NCBI GenBank assembly: GCA_045543495.1
Contig: JAZQMO010000041.1
Location: 1-37,143, forward strand
DNA from: RGIG5579 sp045543495
GTDB lineage: Bacteria; Bacillota; Clostridia; Oscillospirales; SIG627
Direction: 5' to 3'
Length of the DNA: 37,143 nt
Under the pieces are notes generated by a model that saw only the letters and a list, made by a program, of their open reading frames with translations, made no database searches and was not told the DNA's origin. A program made the position numbers and the translations under genes. This document shows, piece by piece, positions 1 through 6,796 of this stretch; the first letter of the stretch is position 1, and each line of letters starts with the position of its first letter.

Positions 1-569
1 CACAAACTGCCGCAGCTTATGCCGCCGCCCTGCGCATACTGCGTGCTGTGTTCCCGATACATTCTTCCGCCGTATTCCAGCCTGTCCGCCAAAGCAACAT
101 ACTCGTCGTTTGCGGGATCCATTTGTGCTGCACGTTTTGCATGCTCCAGGGCTGTGACTCTGTTGCCTATACCGGCGTTTGCCACTGCACTGAGATAGTA
201 CCAATCGGCGTTGCGGTCGGATATGGTGCTGAGAATATGCAAGGCTTCTTTGAAGTGCCGCGCACGGATATAATTATATGCAGCATTAAGCTCGGTATTG
301 TCAAACCGCTGCTGCCAGCTGTTTTGATTTGCACCGCTGTAATATCCGCCGTAGCCATAACCTTCATTTGAAGAAGATGATGTGTTGCCGTTCTTTATGC
401 GGTCGTACGCCTCGTTGATCTCCTTCATTTTCTCCCCTGCAATATCGGAAAATTCCGTATTGGCGTAATTATCGGGGTGATATTTTTTTGCTAACTCACG
501 GTATGCTTTTTTGATCTCCTCGTCACTTGCCTGACGGGAGACCCCAAGCACGGTATAGGGATCTCTCAT
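1..569 (-). CDS. DnaJ (J-domain) protein, C-terminus cut by window edge
   Basis: Reading the minus strand from the ATG at 567-569 gives MRDPYTVLGVSRQASDEEI, a canonical J-domain of about 65 residues with the HPD tripeptide in KKYHPDNY, which stimulates Hsp70 (DnaK) ATPase. After a Gly/Ser/Tyr-rich linker comes a helical stretch (about residues 95-165) that resembles TPR-like repeats, with ALHILSTISDRNADWYY and HAKRAAQMDPAN. No zinc-finger (CxxCxGxG) is seen in the visible part, so this is not classical DnaJ but a small J-protein. The frame is open to base 1, so the C-terminus is missing. The start codon overlaps the stop of the upstream DUF5685 gene by 4 nt (ATGA), implying translational coupling. 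The partner Hsp70 and client are unknown. Confidence 0.9.
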   Translation of the reverse strand, partial: MRDPYTVLGVSRQASDEEIKKAYRELAKKYHPDNYANTEFSDIAGEKMKEINEAYDRIKNGNTSSSSNEGYGYGGYYSGANQNSWQQRFDNTELNAAYNYIRARHFKEALHILSTISDRNADWYYLSAVANAGIGNRVTALEHAKRAAQMDPANDEYVALADRLEYGGRMYREHSTQYAQGGGISCGSL

Positions 570-1438
570 TTCATTTCTCCGTTTTCAGGTTTTAAAGCTT
601 TGGCCATTGCCGCAGGAAGTCCACAGCAAATGACATTCTCACACAGGGCAAACAGGTTCCCGTCTCCTTCCATCAGAAAAAGGATCTTTTTCATTTCATC
701 CACATAGAAGGACAGAACCATATCAAGCCTTGAAAGCTCTTTTCGGTCGGGCATTTTCCCCTTAGAAATCAAGGGATTGAAGGAGCCGCTTTCCAAATCG
801 GAGGAAAGGTCGTCCAGCGCATCCACGGTATAGAGAAAGCGCCCGATTTTATCTCCGAGGCCTTCCATCAATCTGCGGTCTGCCCCCTCGTGGCCATAGG
901 CAAACACAAGGGACATAGCCTCTGCAAAGAAGGAGCACATTTCATCTAATGTTGCTCCCCGCTTCTCCCCCTCGAGGCCTTGGCGAAGCTTTGCGGCCAC
1001 CTCGGTCTCAAGCTCACACCGAGCGCTCTCCCCTCGCTTCATTCGTGTTTTGCTTCTCTCAAAGAAGGGCAACAGAAGGCGGATCAAAAGCCTGCGACGC
1101 CAAGAAGAATCGGGATCGGCAAGATCATCCTTCATTTTTTCTGCCGTTAAAACAAGGGCTGAGAAAACACATTCCTCAAGGGTTTTATTGTTTTTCAGGC
1201 GCTTTTTCTTTTTCCGAAAGGGATGCAGAAGGCAAAAATCCCGCTCTATTGCCATTTCTTCCTTTTTGATCAGCATTTTCACAAGGGCAAGAAAGACAAA
1301 ATCGTAGCTGAAAAAGGGCAACAAGGCATAGGCCCTATTGACCCGAACGCAATGGCACAGGCCGCAATACACGGCACGGTAAAGGGCCAGATGCTTCCCC
1401 TTTAATTCTCCCTCATCACAGCGTATATATCCAAGCAC
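566..1438 (-). CDS. DUF5685 family protein
   Basis: A 290-residue protein beginning MLGYIRCDEGELKGKH. The N-terminal YCGLCHCV motif (two closely spaced Cys), the KMLI/LLHPF region and the aspartate-rich YTVDALDDLSSD segment look like DUF5685 proteins of Clostridia, from memory of the family; no function is established. The last motif (D-x-x-DD-x-x-x-D) recalls the metal-binding helices of isoprenoid synthase-like all-alpha folds, which is only a resemblance. The open frame extends two codons upstream to a GTG at 1442-1444, but the AAAGGAG at about 1447-1453 is only 2 nt from it and 8 nt from the GTG at 1436-1438, so I choose the latter. The gene is coupled by a 4-nt overlap to the J-domain gene, suggesting the two act together. 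Confidence 0.8.
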   Translation of the reverse strand: MLGYIRCDEGELKGKHLALYRAVYCGLCHCVRVNRAYALLPFFSYDFVFLALVKMLIKKEEMAIERDFCLLHPFRKKKKRLKNNKTLEECVFSALVLTAEKMKDDLADPDSSWRRRLLIRLLLPFFERSKTRMKRGESARCELETEVAAKLRQGLEGEKRGATLDEMCSFFAEAMSLVFAYGHEGADRRLMEGLGDKIGRFLYTVDALDDLSSDLESGSFNPLISKGKMPDRKELSRLDMVLSFYVDEMKKILFLMEGDGNLFALCENVICCGLPAAMAKALKPENGEMK

Positions 1439-1466
1439 GAACACTACTCCTTTATATCATATTCCT

Positions 1467-1495
1467 ATTATACACGAAGACTTTGGCGTTTTCCA
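1467..1495 (-). promoter_or_regulatory. Sigma-A-type promoter for the DUF5685-dnaJ-like operon
   Basis: On the minus strand, TGGAAA (1490-1495) and a perfect TATAAT (1467-1472) are separated by 17 bp. The -35 box matches 4 of 6 consensus bases. It lies about 30 bp upstream of the chosen GTG start. Confidence 0.6.
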
Positions 1496-1514
1496 TAGTT
1501 TTTTGCATTTTTCC

Positions 1515-1543
1515 TTGCAAAAAAAAGGCAAAGCCGATATAAT
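1515..1543 (+). promoter_or_regulatory. Sigma-A-type promoter for the CBM9-like/GNAT pair
   Basis: TTGCAA (1515-1520), a 17-bp spacer and TATAAT (1538-1543). It is divergent from the DUF5685 promoter and about 28 bp before the start codon at 1572. Confidence 0.7.
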
Positions 1544-1571
1544 AAATCTACATACATATTAGGAGGCCAAT

Positions 1572-2165
1572 ATGAACTATGATGTAATTTGCGCAAACGA
1601 AGCCGCTCTGGAAAATGCCAAGGAAGAAAAAATTGCCGACGTGCCCTGGGGCAGCACCTATACCCCCGATTGCCGCTTCAAGGGAGTTTATGTGAAAGAC
1701 AAAGGATTTCTCTTTCGCCTGAGGGCAATGGAAACGAACCCCCGCATTACCTATCTTGAGCCCGGCGGAGAGATCTGCGAGGACAGCTGCCTTGAGATCT
1801 TTCTCAATTTTGCTCCCCAAAAAACCGATTCCTATATCAATTTTGAAATGAATGCGGCAGGTGCTTACCTGTTTGGTACGGGAAAGGATCGCTACGAAAG
1901 AAAGGATCTGGATTGCCCCGTAATGCCCACGGTGAAGGCAGAGGTCACCGAGGAGGAATGGAGCGTTACCCTGTTTATCCCCAACGAGACCATTTTCCAC
2001 GAATACGGAGAAATTGATTTTGTTCCCGGCTACACCTTCACGGGAAATGCCTTCAAATGCGGTGATCTGACGGACGAGCCCCATTATCTGACCTGGGCTC
2101 CCATGCAGCGTGATGCTATGGACTTTCACCGCCCCGACCGCTTCGGCACCTTCAAGCTCGTATAA
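1572..2165 (+). CDS. Carbohydrate-binding family 9-like protein
   Basis: A 197-residue protein with no signal peptide. The pattern of PWG near residue 25, a beta-rich core with FRLRAMETNPR, EDSCLEIFLNF, YINFEMNAAGAYLF and the C-terminal HRPDRFGTFKL resembles the CBM9-like domains (family-9 carbohydrate-binding fold) found as single-domain proteins in gut Clostridia and Bacteroidetes. Such domains bind sugars in a beta-sandwich; ligand and role here are unknown, and the lack of an export signal makes a cytoplasmic role likely. RBS TAGGAGG at 1560-1566 sits 5 nt before the ATG. The stop overlaps the next start by one base (TAATG), so it is co-translated with the GNAT gene. Confidence 0.8.
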   Translation: MNYDVICANEAALENAKEEKIADVPWGSTYTPDCRFKGVYVKDKGFLFRLRAMETNPRITYLEPGGEICEDSCLEIFLNFAPQKTDSYINFEMNAAGAYLFGTGKDRYERKDLDCPVMPTVKAEVTEEEWSVTLFIPNETIFHEYGEIDFVPGYTFTGNAFKCGDLTDEPHYLTWAPMQRDAMDFHRPDRFGTFKLV

Positions 2166-2761
2166 TGCGATATTGGTTTTCCGGCCCCATCCGCAAAAGC
2201 TTTCGGGAAATTCCGCAGTTTGAAACGGATCGCTTGATCCTGCGGAAGATTCTCCCCGCTGACGAGGAGGATATGTACGAATACTCCCGTGATCCCGAAA
2301 CCAGCCTGTATCTTTTGTGGGAGCCTCACCGCAGTATCGAATACACCCGTGCACACATTCGCTATCTGCAAAAGCTGTACCACGAGGCCCGCTTCTTTGA
2401 TTGGGCGCTGGTGGAAAAGAAAACGGGAAAAATGATCGGCACCTGCGGCTTTACCGAAATCTACGAAAAGGAAAAGCGAGCCGAGGTGGGCTATGTAATC
2501 TCCCCCAAGTATCACCGCCAAGGCTTTGCTCCCGAAGCCCTTGCCAAGATTATGGAATATGGCTTTGCCCGCTTGGGGCTCAGCTCCCTGTCGGGCCGCT
2601 TTATGGAGGATAATCTGGCAAGCCGAAAGGTTTTAGAAAGACTGGGCTTTCAAGAAAACAGCAAGGAAAACGAGCATTTCTTCAAGCGAGGAAAAAAGCA
2701 GAGGATCCTGACCTATACCATTACAAAAGAGCGATACGAAGCCATAAAAAAAGTCTCCTGA
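2165..2761 (+). CDS. GNAT-family N-acetyltransferase (RimJ/RimL type)
   Basis: A 198-residue acetyl-CoA-dependent acetyltransferase. It shows the RimJ/RimL opening FETDRLILRKILPADEEDM, the beta-4 region MIGTCGFTEI, the AEVGYVISPKYHRQGFAPEA stretch (pyrophosphate-binding motif Q/R-x-x-G-x-A, about residues 108-126), and the late motif NLASRKVLERLGFQ typical of the family. These enzymes acetylate protein N-termini, aminoglycosides or small amines; the substrate cannot be read here. Translation starts within the stop of the upstream gene. The stop codon TGA falls in the loop of the terminator hairpin that ends this transcript. Confidence 0.9.
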   Translation: MRYWFSGPIRKSFREIPQFETDRLILRKILPADEEDMYEYSRDPETSLYLLWEPHRSIEYTRAHIRYLQKLYHEARFFDWALVEKKTGKMIGTCGFTEIYEKEKRAEVGYVISPKYHRQGFAPEALAKIMEYGFARLGLSSLSGRFMEDNLASRKVLERLGFQENSKENEHFFKRGKKQRILTYTITKERYEAIKKVS

Positions 2762-2774
2762 CGGAGACTTTTTT
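2751..2774 (+). terminator. Intrinsic terminator after the GNAT gene
   Basis: AAGTCTCC (2751-2758), loop TGAC containing the stop codon, GGAGACTT (2763-2770), then a T-run. It closes the two-gene plus-strand operon. Confidence 0.9.
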
Positions 2775-2867
2775 CTTATTTTTTTGGTGCTTTGACCACC
2801 TTGGTATTGGCCAAGACATCCCCCAAACGATTGCCTTGATTCAACAAAACGATCAGCCCTTAATCAT

Positions 2868-3055
2868 GCCGCAGGCGTGTATGAAATCAAGGCAAAGCCT
2901 TGCATGGAATCCACAACTTGTTGCGGTATGGAATCATCACGAAGTGATGCATGGCATCAATCCGAAGGGAGATACACGCTGAAGCGTGATGCCATACGCC
3001 TGCGGCGATTCCATACACGCCTACGGCGTGATTACATACCAATCCTTCGGATTGG
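2868..3055 (+). repeat. Hairpin array A: nine short hairpins with conserved linkers
   Basis: Non-coding DNA made of successive small hairpins: GCC/GGC at 2868-2876, AAGGC/GCCTT at 2889-2901, CCACAAC/GTTGCGG at 2911-2926 (one mismatch), ATCAC/GTGAT at 2936-2948, an imperfect TCC/GGGA near 2961-2970, ACGC/GCGT at 2976-2987, GCC/GGC at 2998-3006, ACGCC/GGCGT at 3017-3029 and CCAATCC/GGATTGG at 3039-3055. Loops are mostly GCA or GAA in the first half and TGC, TAC or TTC (their complements) in the second. Linkers read ATGGAATC or ATGGCATC in the first half and GATTCCAT or similar in the second. Strand is arbitrary. No open frame, and no strong promoter is seen in 2775-2867. I do not recognise a named repeat family. 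Confidence 0.85.
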
Positions 3056-3059
3056 ATAG

Positions 3060-3087
3060 AAAAAAGCACGCTTGCGCGTGCTTTTTT
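3060..3087 (+). terminator. Bidirectional terminator-like hairpin closing array A
   Basis: AAAAAAGCACGC (3060-3071), loop TTGC, GCGTGCTTTTTT (3076-3087). It starts 4 bases after the last hairpin of array A, the same position that the next terminator has relative to array B. Works on either strand by sequence. Bases 3088-3154, between it and array B, hold nothing I can identify. Confidence 0.85.
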
Positions 3088-3154
3088 CTGTCTATGGGCT
3101 ACAAAAAAGATATTTTTGCAGTTTTTGCGTATGAATTCGAACTCTCGCATAAAT

Positions 3155-3334
3155 CACGGCGAAAGCCGTGTATATCATCAATTCCGCAGGAATTGCATAT
3201 CATCAAAACGAAGTTTTGTATATCATCAAGCCGCAGGAAGATACACGCTGAAGCGTGATGAGATACAGCCCCAAAAGGGCTGATGATATGCACCACGCTT
3301 CGCGCGGTGATGATATGCCAAGCCTGCGGCTTGG
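3155..3334 (+). repeat. Hairpin array B: eight short hairpins with TATATCATC/GATGATATG linkers
   Basis: Successive hairpins: CACGGC/GCCGTG at 3155-3170, AATTCC/GGAATT at 3180-3194, AAAAC/GTTTT at 3205-3217, a weak one around 3229-3240, ACGC/GCGT at 3245-3256, AGCCC/GGGCT at 3267-3281, ACCACGC/GCGCGGT at 3292-3308 (one mismatch) and CCAAGCC/GGCTTGG at 3318-3334. First-half linkers are TATATCATC or CATATCATC; second-half linkers are the reverse complement GATGATATG. Triloops are GCA/GAA before the centre and TTC/TGC after it. The central unit (GATACACGCTGAAGCGTGAT) is identical to that of array A at 2971-2990. Non-coding; strand arbitrary. Confidence 0.88.
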
Positions 3335-3336
3335 AT

Positions 3337-3372
3337 AAAAAAATTCGACAAGTTGAAACTTGTCGAATTTTT
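3337..3372 (-). terminator. Terminator of tRNA-Gln, also closing array B
   Basis: Ten-base-pair core TTCGACAAGT/ACTTGTCGAA (3344-3353 and 3358-3367) flanked by A- and T-runs on both sides. On the minus strand it follows the encoded CCA end of tRNA-Gln directly. On the plus strand it begins 2 bases after the last hairpin of array B. Confidence 0.9.
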
Positions 3373-3449
3373 TGGCAGGGATGGCGAGATTTGAACTCAC
3401 GAAATGCCAGAGTCAAAGTCTGGTGCCTTAACCGCTTGGCTACATCCCT
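3373..3449 (-). tRNA. tRNA-Gln (anticodon TTG)
   Basis: The minus strand folds as a cloverleaf: acceptor AGGGATG with CATCCCT, D arm with AGCCAAGCGGTTAAGGC, anticodon stem CCAGA/TCTGG enclosing CTTTGAC (anticodon TTG at 3414-3416), and T arm GTGAG-TTCAAAT-CTCGC, which has one T-G pair. Discriminator G and an encoded CCA follow (3373-3375). It reads CAA, and CAG by wobble. Confidence 0.96.
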
Positions 3450-3463
3450 ATATGAACTTGTAT

Positions 3464-3492
3464 ATTATATCGGGTTTTCTTTCATTTGTCAA
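3464..3492 (-). promoter_or_regulatory. Consensus sigma-A promoter for tRNA-Gln
   Basis: Minus strand TTGACA (3487-3492), 17-bp spacer, TATAAT (3464-3469): a perfect match to both boxes, placed about 15 bp before the mature tRNA 5' end. Strong promoters of this kind are usual for stable RNA genes. Confidence 0.92.
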
Positions 3493-3515
3493 CCGAAAGA
3501 AGAAAAAATAAAGAG

Positions 3516-3556
3516 AAGAAGAAATTGTTTTTTTGGTGAAAAAACAATTTCTTCTT
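3516..3556 (-). terminator. Terminator-like long inverted repeat after the GH13 gene
   Basis: An 18-bp perfect inverted repeat (AAGAAGAAATTG plus T-run at 3516-3533, complement at 3539-3556) with a 5-nt loop, just downstream of the GH13 stop on the minus strand. A T-rich tail follows on that strand. It separates the glucosidase gene from the tRNA promoter. Confidence 0.7.
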
Positions 3557-3564
3557 TTCGTCCT

Positions 3565-5244
3565 TTATTTTGCCAAGGTATAGATCTCGGCCTCCCAGGG
3601 GAGCCACTCGCCTCTTCCTTCCACGGAGGGGGCAGTATCACGGTAGTTGGTGAGCACTCTCTCCCACTTGGAGGAGGTGACACACTCGGGAAGCTCTACC
3701 TTCACCTTATCATCGGAGAAGTTACAGATCACCAGCATATTTTCTCTGGCGCACTTTCTCTGATAGATGACCATTTGAGGGTGATCCATCATCAGGAATT
3801 CAAATTCACCGTCGATCACGGCAGGGTGCTCACGGCGCAAAGCGATCAGGGCCTTATAGTAATTGAAGATGGAATCGGGAGACTTGCGGTCAGCGGCATA
3901 GTTGACCTCGGTATAGCGGGGGTTGACCTTGATCCAGGGCTTGCCCGTGGTAAAGCCGGCATTCTCGGAATCGTCCCACTGATAGGGGGTACGGGCATTG
4001 TCACGGCTGGTTTCACGAAGCTTGGACAGGGCCTCCTCGGGGTCTACACCTGCTTCTACCATCGTATTGTATTTGCCTACGGTATAGCGCTCGTTGTAAT
4101 CATCAATGGTATCAAAATACACATTGGTCATACCGATCTCCTCGCCCTGATACACAAAGGGGGTGCCGGGCATGGTATGAATGAGGGTGGCCAAAAGCTT
4201 TGCGGAAGGAACACGGTATTCCTTATCGTTACCGAAGCGGGATACCTGACGGGCGGAATCGTGATTGGTCATAAACTGAGAGATCCACGCATTCTGCTTC
4301 ATCAGATCGATCCATCTCTGCTGGGTCTCCTTATATTCATTGACCGTAATGATATTGGGGTTTTTACCGATCTCGAAATGGAAGACCATATCGATCTCAT
4401 TGTGGCTCTGGCAGATATAATCCAAGGCGCCGTCGGAGGAAAGGTTACCCGTTTCGCCAACGGTCATCATATCGTAATCCTTCCAAACGTTCTTATTGAT
4501 ATCACGGAGAAGCTCGTGAATTCCGGGAACGTTGGTACAAATAGCACGGTCAACCACATAGCCGTGAATGCCAACGGGAGGAGCGGGGGGCATTTTGGAA
4601 TCGGGCAGGCCTGCGGGCTTTTTGAGCCGGTTGATGGCATCCAAACGGAAGCCGTCCACCCCGAGATCCAGCCACCAGCGCATCATTTTATACATTTCCT
4701 GACGCAGGGGCTCATACTCCCAGTTTACATCGGGCATTTTCCAGGAATAATTGTGGAGGTAATACTCCCCTGTCAATTCATCATACTGCCAAGCGGAGCC
4801 TCTGCCCTCGTAGAAATAGTTGCCCCAGTTATTGGGCTCCTTACCGTTTTTGGGAGCACGCCACACATAGTAATTACGGTAGGGGTTATCCTTGGATTTG
4901 CGGGATTCTTGGAACCACTTGTGCTCATCGGAGGTGTGGTTCAACACCAGATCCATTACCACACGGATCCCCATGGAATGAGCCTTATCCAGAAGCTCCT
5001 TGAAATCCTCCAGGGTACCGTAGGCGGGGTCAATATCCTGATAATCGGAAATGTCGTAGCCGTTATCCACCTGAGGGGACTTATAAAGAGGATTGAACCA
5101 AATACAGTTGATCCCCAGTTCCTTCAAATCATCCAGTTTGGACATAACGCCACGGAGGTCACCGATACCGTCCCCATCTGTATCACAAAAGCTTTTGCAG
5201 TAGATCTGATACACTACCGCTTCTTGCCACCATTTCTTTTTCAT
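3565..5244 (-). CDS. malL: GH13 oligo-1,6-glucosidase / alpha-glucosidase (MalL-like)
   Basis: A 559-residue cytoplasmic (no signal peptide) exo-acting alpha-glucosidase of the GH13_31 type, which releases glucose from isomalto- or malto-oligosaccharides. Domain A motifs are in order: YQIYCKSFCDTDGDGIGDL at the N-terminus with the calcium-site-like DxDGDGIGD, region I DLVLNHTSD (about residue 100), region II DGFRLDAINRL with nucleophile Asp (about 200), region III TVGETGNLS with acid/base Glu, and region IV TNHDSARQVSRFG with the transition-state Asp. Region IV reads NHDSAR where MalL enzymes usually have NHDQPR, so the substrate pocket may differ. Length is as expected. RBS AAAGGAG sits 7 nt before ATG. 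A TATAAT occurs about 22 bp upstream of the RBS but without a convincing -35, so activator control is possible. Confidence 0.9.
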   Translation of the reverse strand: MKKKWWQEAVVYQIYCKSFCDTDGDGIGDLRGVMSKLDDLKELGINCIWFNPLYKSPQVDNGYDISDYQDIDPAYGTLEDFKELLDKAHSMGIRVVMDLVLNHTSDEHKWFQESRKSKDNPYRNYYVWRAPKNGKEPNNWGNYFYEGRGSAWQYDELTGEYYLHNYSWKMPDVNWEYEPLRQEMYKMMRWWLDLGVDGFRLDAINRLKKPAGLPDSKMPPAPPVGIHGYVVDRAICTNVPGIHELLRDINKNVWKDYDMMTVGETGNLSSDGALDYICQSHNEIDMVFHFEIGKNPNIITVNEYKETQQRWIDLMKQNAWISQFMTNHDSARQVSRFGNDKEYRVPSAKLLATLIHTMPGTPFVYQGEEIGMTNVYFDTIDDYNERYTVGKYNTMVEAGVDPEEALSKLRETSRDNARTPYQWDDSENAGFTTGKPWIKVNPRYTEVNYAADRKSPDSIFNYYKALIALRREHPAVIDGEFEFLMMDHPQMVIYQRKCARENMLVICNFSDDKVKVELPECVTSSKWERVLTNYRDTAPSVEGRGEWLPWEAEIYTLAK

Positions 5245-5413
5245 AATAACTCCTTTTACCTGAAATTATAGTGCATTTTTATCCGTTTGATCGCTTTTCG
5301 GTTTCATTCTATCAACAAAAAGAGGAAAAGTCAACGAGAATTTGTTCTTTTTTTCGTTTTTTCACAAAAGGCCTTCTTTTCTATTGTAAATTATGTTTTT
5401 TTAGTTAAAAATC

Positions 5414-5442
5414 TTGCATTTTTTACATTTTTTCGTTACAAT
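5414..5442 (+). promoter_or_regulatory. Sigma-A-type promoter for the GH28-like gene
   Basis: TTGCAT (5414-5419), 17-bp spacer, TACAAT (5437-5442), about 28 bp before the start codon at 5471 and in a very AT-rich stretch. Confidence 0.65.
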
Positions 5443-5470
5443 GAATAAAACATTATTATCGGAGGTCAGA

Positions 5471-6754
5471 ATGAAAACCTTTTCCATACTGGACTACGGC
5501 GCCAGAACCTGTGACGTGCCTCAAACCAAGCAAATTCAAAAAGCCATTGACGACTGCTTTCTGGCAGGTGGCGGCAGGGTCGTGATCCCCTGCGGTCTCT
5601 TCCTGACAGGCGGTCTTCGCCTTCGCTCCAATGTTCAGCTGTATTTGGAGTCCGGCGCTATTTTGAAGGGAAGCCAAAATCCCGATGATTACCTTGATTT
5701 TATCCACGATACCGTAGAGCCTGTGACCATGGAAGAGATCGGAAAGACTCCTCTCACCGGTCGCTCCTCTACCGCCACCAGTCGTTGGTGCAACGGCTTG
5801 ATCCGTATTCTGGATGCAGAAAATGTTTCCATTGTGGGAGAAAAGGGCTCTTATATTGACGGCTCCAACACCTTTGATCCGCAGGGGGAGGAGCGCTACC
5901 GCGGACCCCACGGCATTTCTGCTTGGAGATGCAAGAATCTTCACTTCGAGGGGTACACCTTCCTGCACAGCGCCAACTGGTGCCACGCCATTTTCCAAAG
6001 TCAAAACATTACCGTGCGCAAGCTTTCCATTTACGGCGGGCACGACGGAGTGGATATCCGCACCTGTGACAATGTGCTCATTGAGGACTGCTTGATGCAC
6101 ACGGGTGACGACTGCGTGGCAGGCTTTGACAATCACGACGTGATCGTTCGCAACTGCGATTTTCAGACCGCCTGTCAGATCTTCCGCTTGGGTGGAAACA
6201 ACATTCTCATTGAAAACTGCAACTCTACCGCTCCCGGTGCCTTTGGCTTCCGCAAGAATCTTTCCGAGGAAGACCGCCAAGCCTGTCGCTGGACGGACGA
6301 GAATTGCCGCCACATTGCCCTGCCCGCATTCAGCTATTACTGCGATTTCAGAGCGGTGATCCGCAAAACCCCCGGCAACATTGTGGTTCGTAATTGCTCC
6401 TTTGACAACATCAAAGAAATGTTCCGCTTGCAGTTTGACGGGGAGCACAAATGGTGCTGCAACCGCTCCTTGCACGACATTACCTTTGAGGATTGCGAGT
6501 TTTTGAATTTGGAGAAGCCCGGCACGCTCTACGGCGACAAGGACGAAAAAGTAAACTTCACCCTGCGCCGTTGCCGCATTACCGCAAATCCCGAGTTTTC
6601 CGATGCGGCCATTTTAACTTGCGCCAATTTTGAAAACATCACGCTGGAGGATGTCACTTTCGAGAACTACGATAAGCCCACCTTCCTGATGCTCACTGAG
6701 GGGCCGGTGGATCTTATAAGAACCGAGGGGCTGACTCTGGAAAAGGCAGAATAA
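5471..6754 (+). CDS. GH28-like (polygalacturonase-type) right-handed beta-helix protein
   Basis: A 427-residue protein starting MKTFSILDYGARTCDV, the classic GH28/pectate-lyase-like opening, then FLAGGGRVVIPCGLF and GLRLRSNVQLYLESGA of polygalacturonases. The beta-helix core carries DGVDI (about residue 195) and TGDDCVAGF (about 215), which supply the three catalytic aspartates of GH28. The GHG and RIK substrate motifs that normally follow are not seen; the corresponding segments read TACQIFRLGGNN and MFRLQFDGEH. It is therefore a divergent member whose substrate is uncertain. No signal peptide, so it would act on imported oligosaccharides. The frame is open upstream to 5414, but GGAGG at 5461-5465 fixes the ATG at 5471. 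Divergent from the GH13 gene; the two may share a role in plant-oligosaccharide use. Confidence 0.85.
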   Translation: MKTFSILDYGARTCDVPQTKQIQKAIDDCFLAGGGRVVIPCGLFLTGGLRLRSNVQLYLESGAILKGSQNPDDYLDFIHDTVEPVTMEEIGKTPLTGRSSTATSRWCNGLIRILDAENVSIVGEKGSYIDGSNTFDPQGEERYRGPHGISAWRCKNLHFEGYTFLHSANWCHAIFQSQNITVRKLSIYGGHDGVDIRTCDNVLIEDCLMHTGDDCVAGFDNHDVIVRNCDFQTACQIFRLGGNNILIENCNSTAPGAFGFRKNLSEEDRQACRWTDENCRHIALPAFSYYCDFRAVIRKTPGNIVVRNCSFDNIKEMFRLQFDGEHKWCCNRSLHDITFEDCEFLNLEKPGTLYGDKDEKVNFTLRRCRITANPEFSDAAILTCANFENITLEDVTFENYDKPTFLMLTEGPVDLIRTEGLTLEKAE

Positions 6755-6761
6755 CCTCGCC

Positions 6762-6790
6762 TTGACAAACTCTCCCCTCTTTGGTATAAT
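6762..6790 (+). promoter_or_regulatory. Consensus sigma-A promoter for riboswitch-mntP
   Basis: TTGACA (6762-6767), 17-bp spacer, TATAAT (6785-6790): exact consensus. Transcription should begin near 6797, at the 5' strand of aptamer helix P1. Confidence 0.93.
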
Positions 6791-6796
6791 GAAGAG

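Noticed and set aside
48..371. 107-residue plus-strand open frame at the left edge
   Set aside because: It is antisense to the J-domain gene, whose HPD motif and reading frame are clear.
3121..3152. tRNA remnant on the minus strand (GAGTTCGAATTC)
   Set aside because: Only the T-loop sequence matches; the T stem does not pair and no acceptor or anticodon arm is found.
3155..3334. Hairpin arrays as a CRISPR array
   Set aside because: The constant parts are only 8-10 bp, the variable parts are palindromic and short, the orientation flips in the middle, and there are no cas genes.
2868..3334. Hairpin arrays as integron attC sites or gene cassettes
   Set aside because: No integrase, no cassette ORFs, and units are about 22 bp, far below attC size.
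3283..5271. 662-residue plus-strand open frame across the GH13 gene
   Set aside because: It lies opposite the clearly conserved GH13 enzyme, spans the tRNA, and shows no domain; it is a codon-bias shadow.
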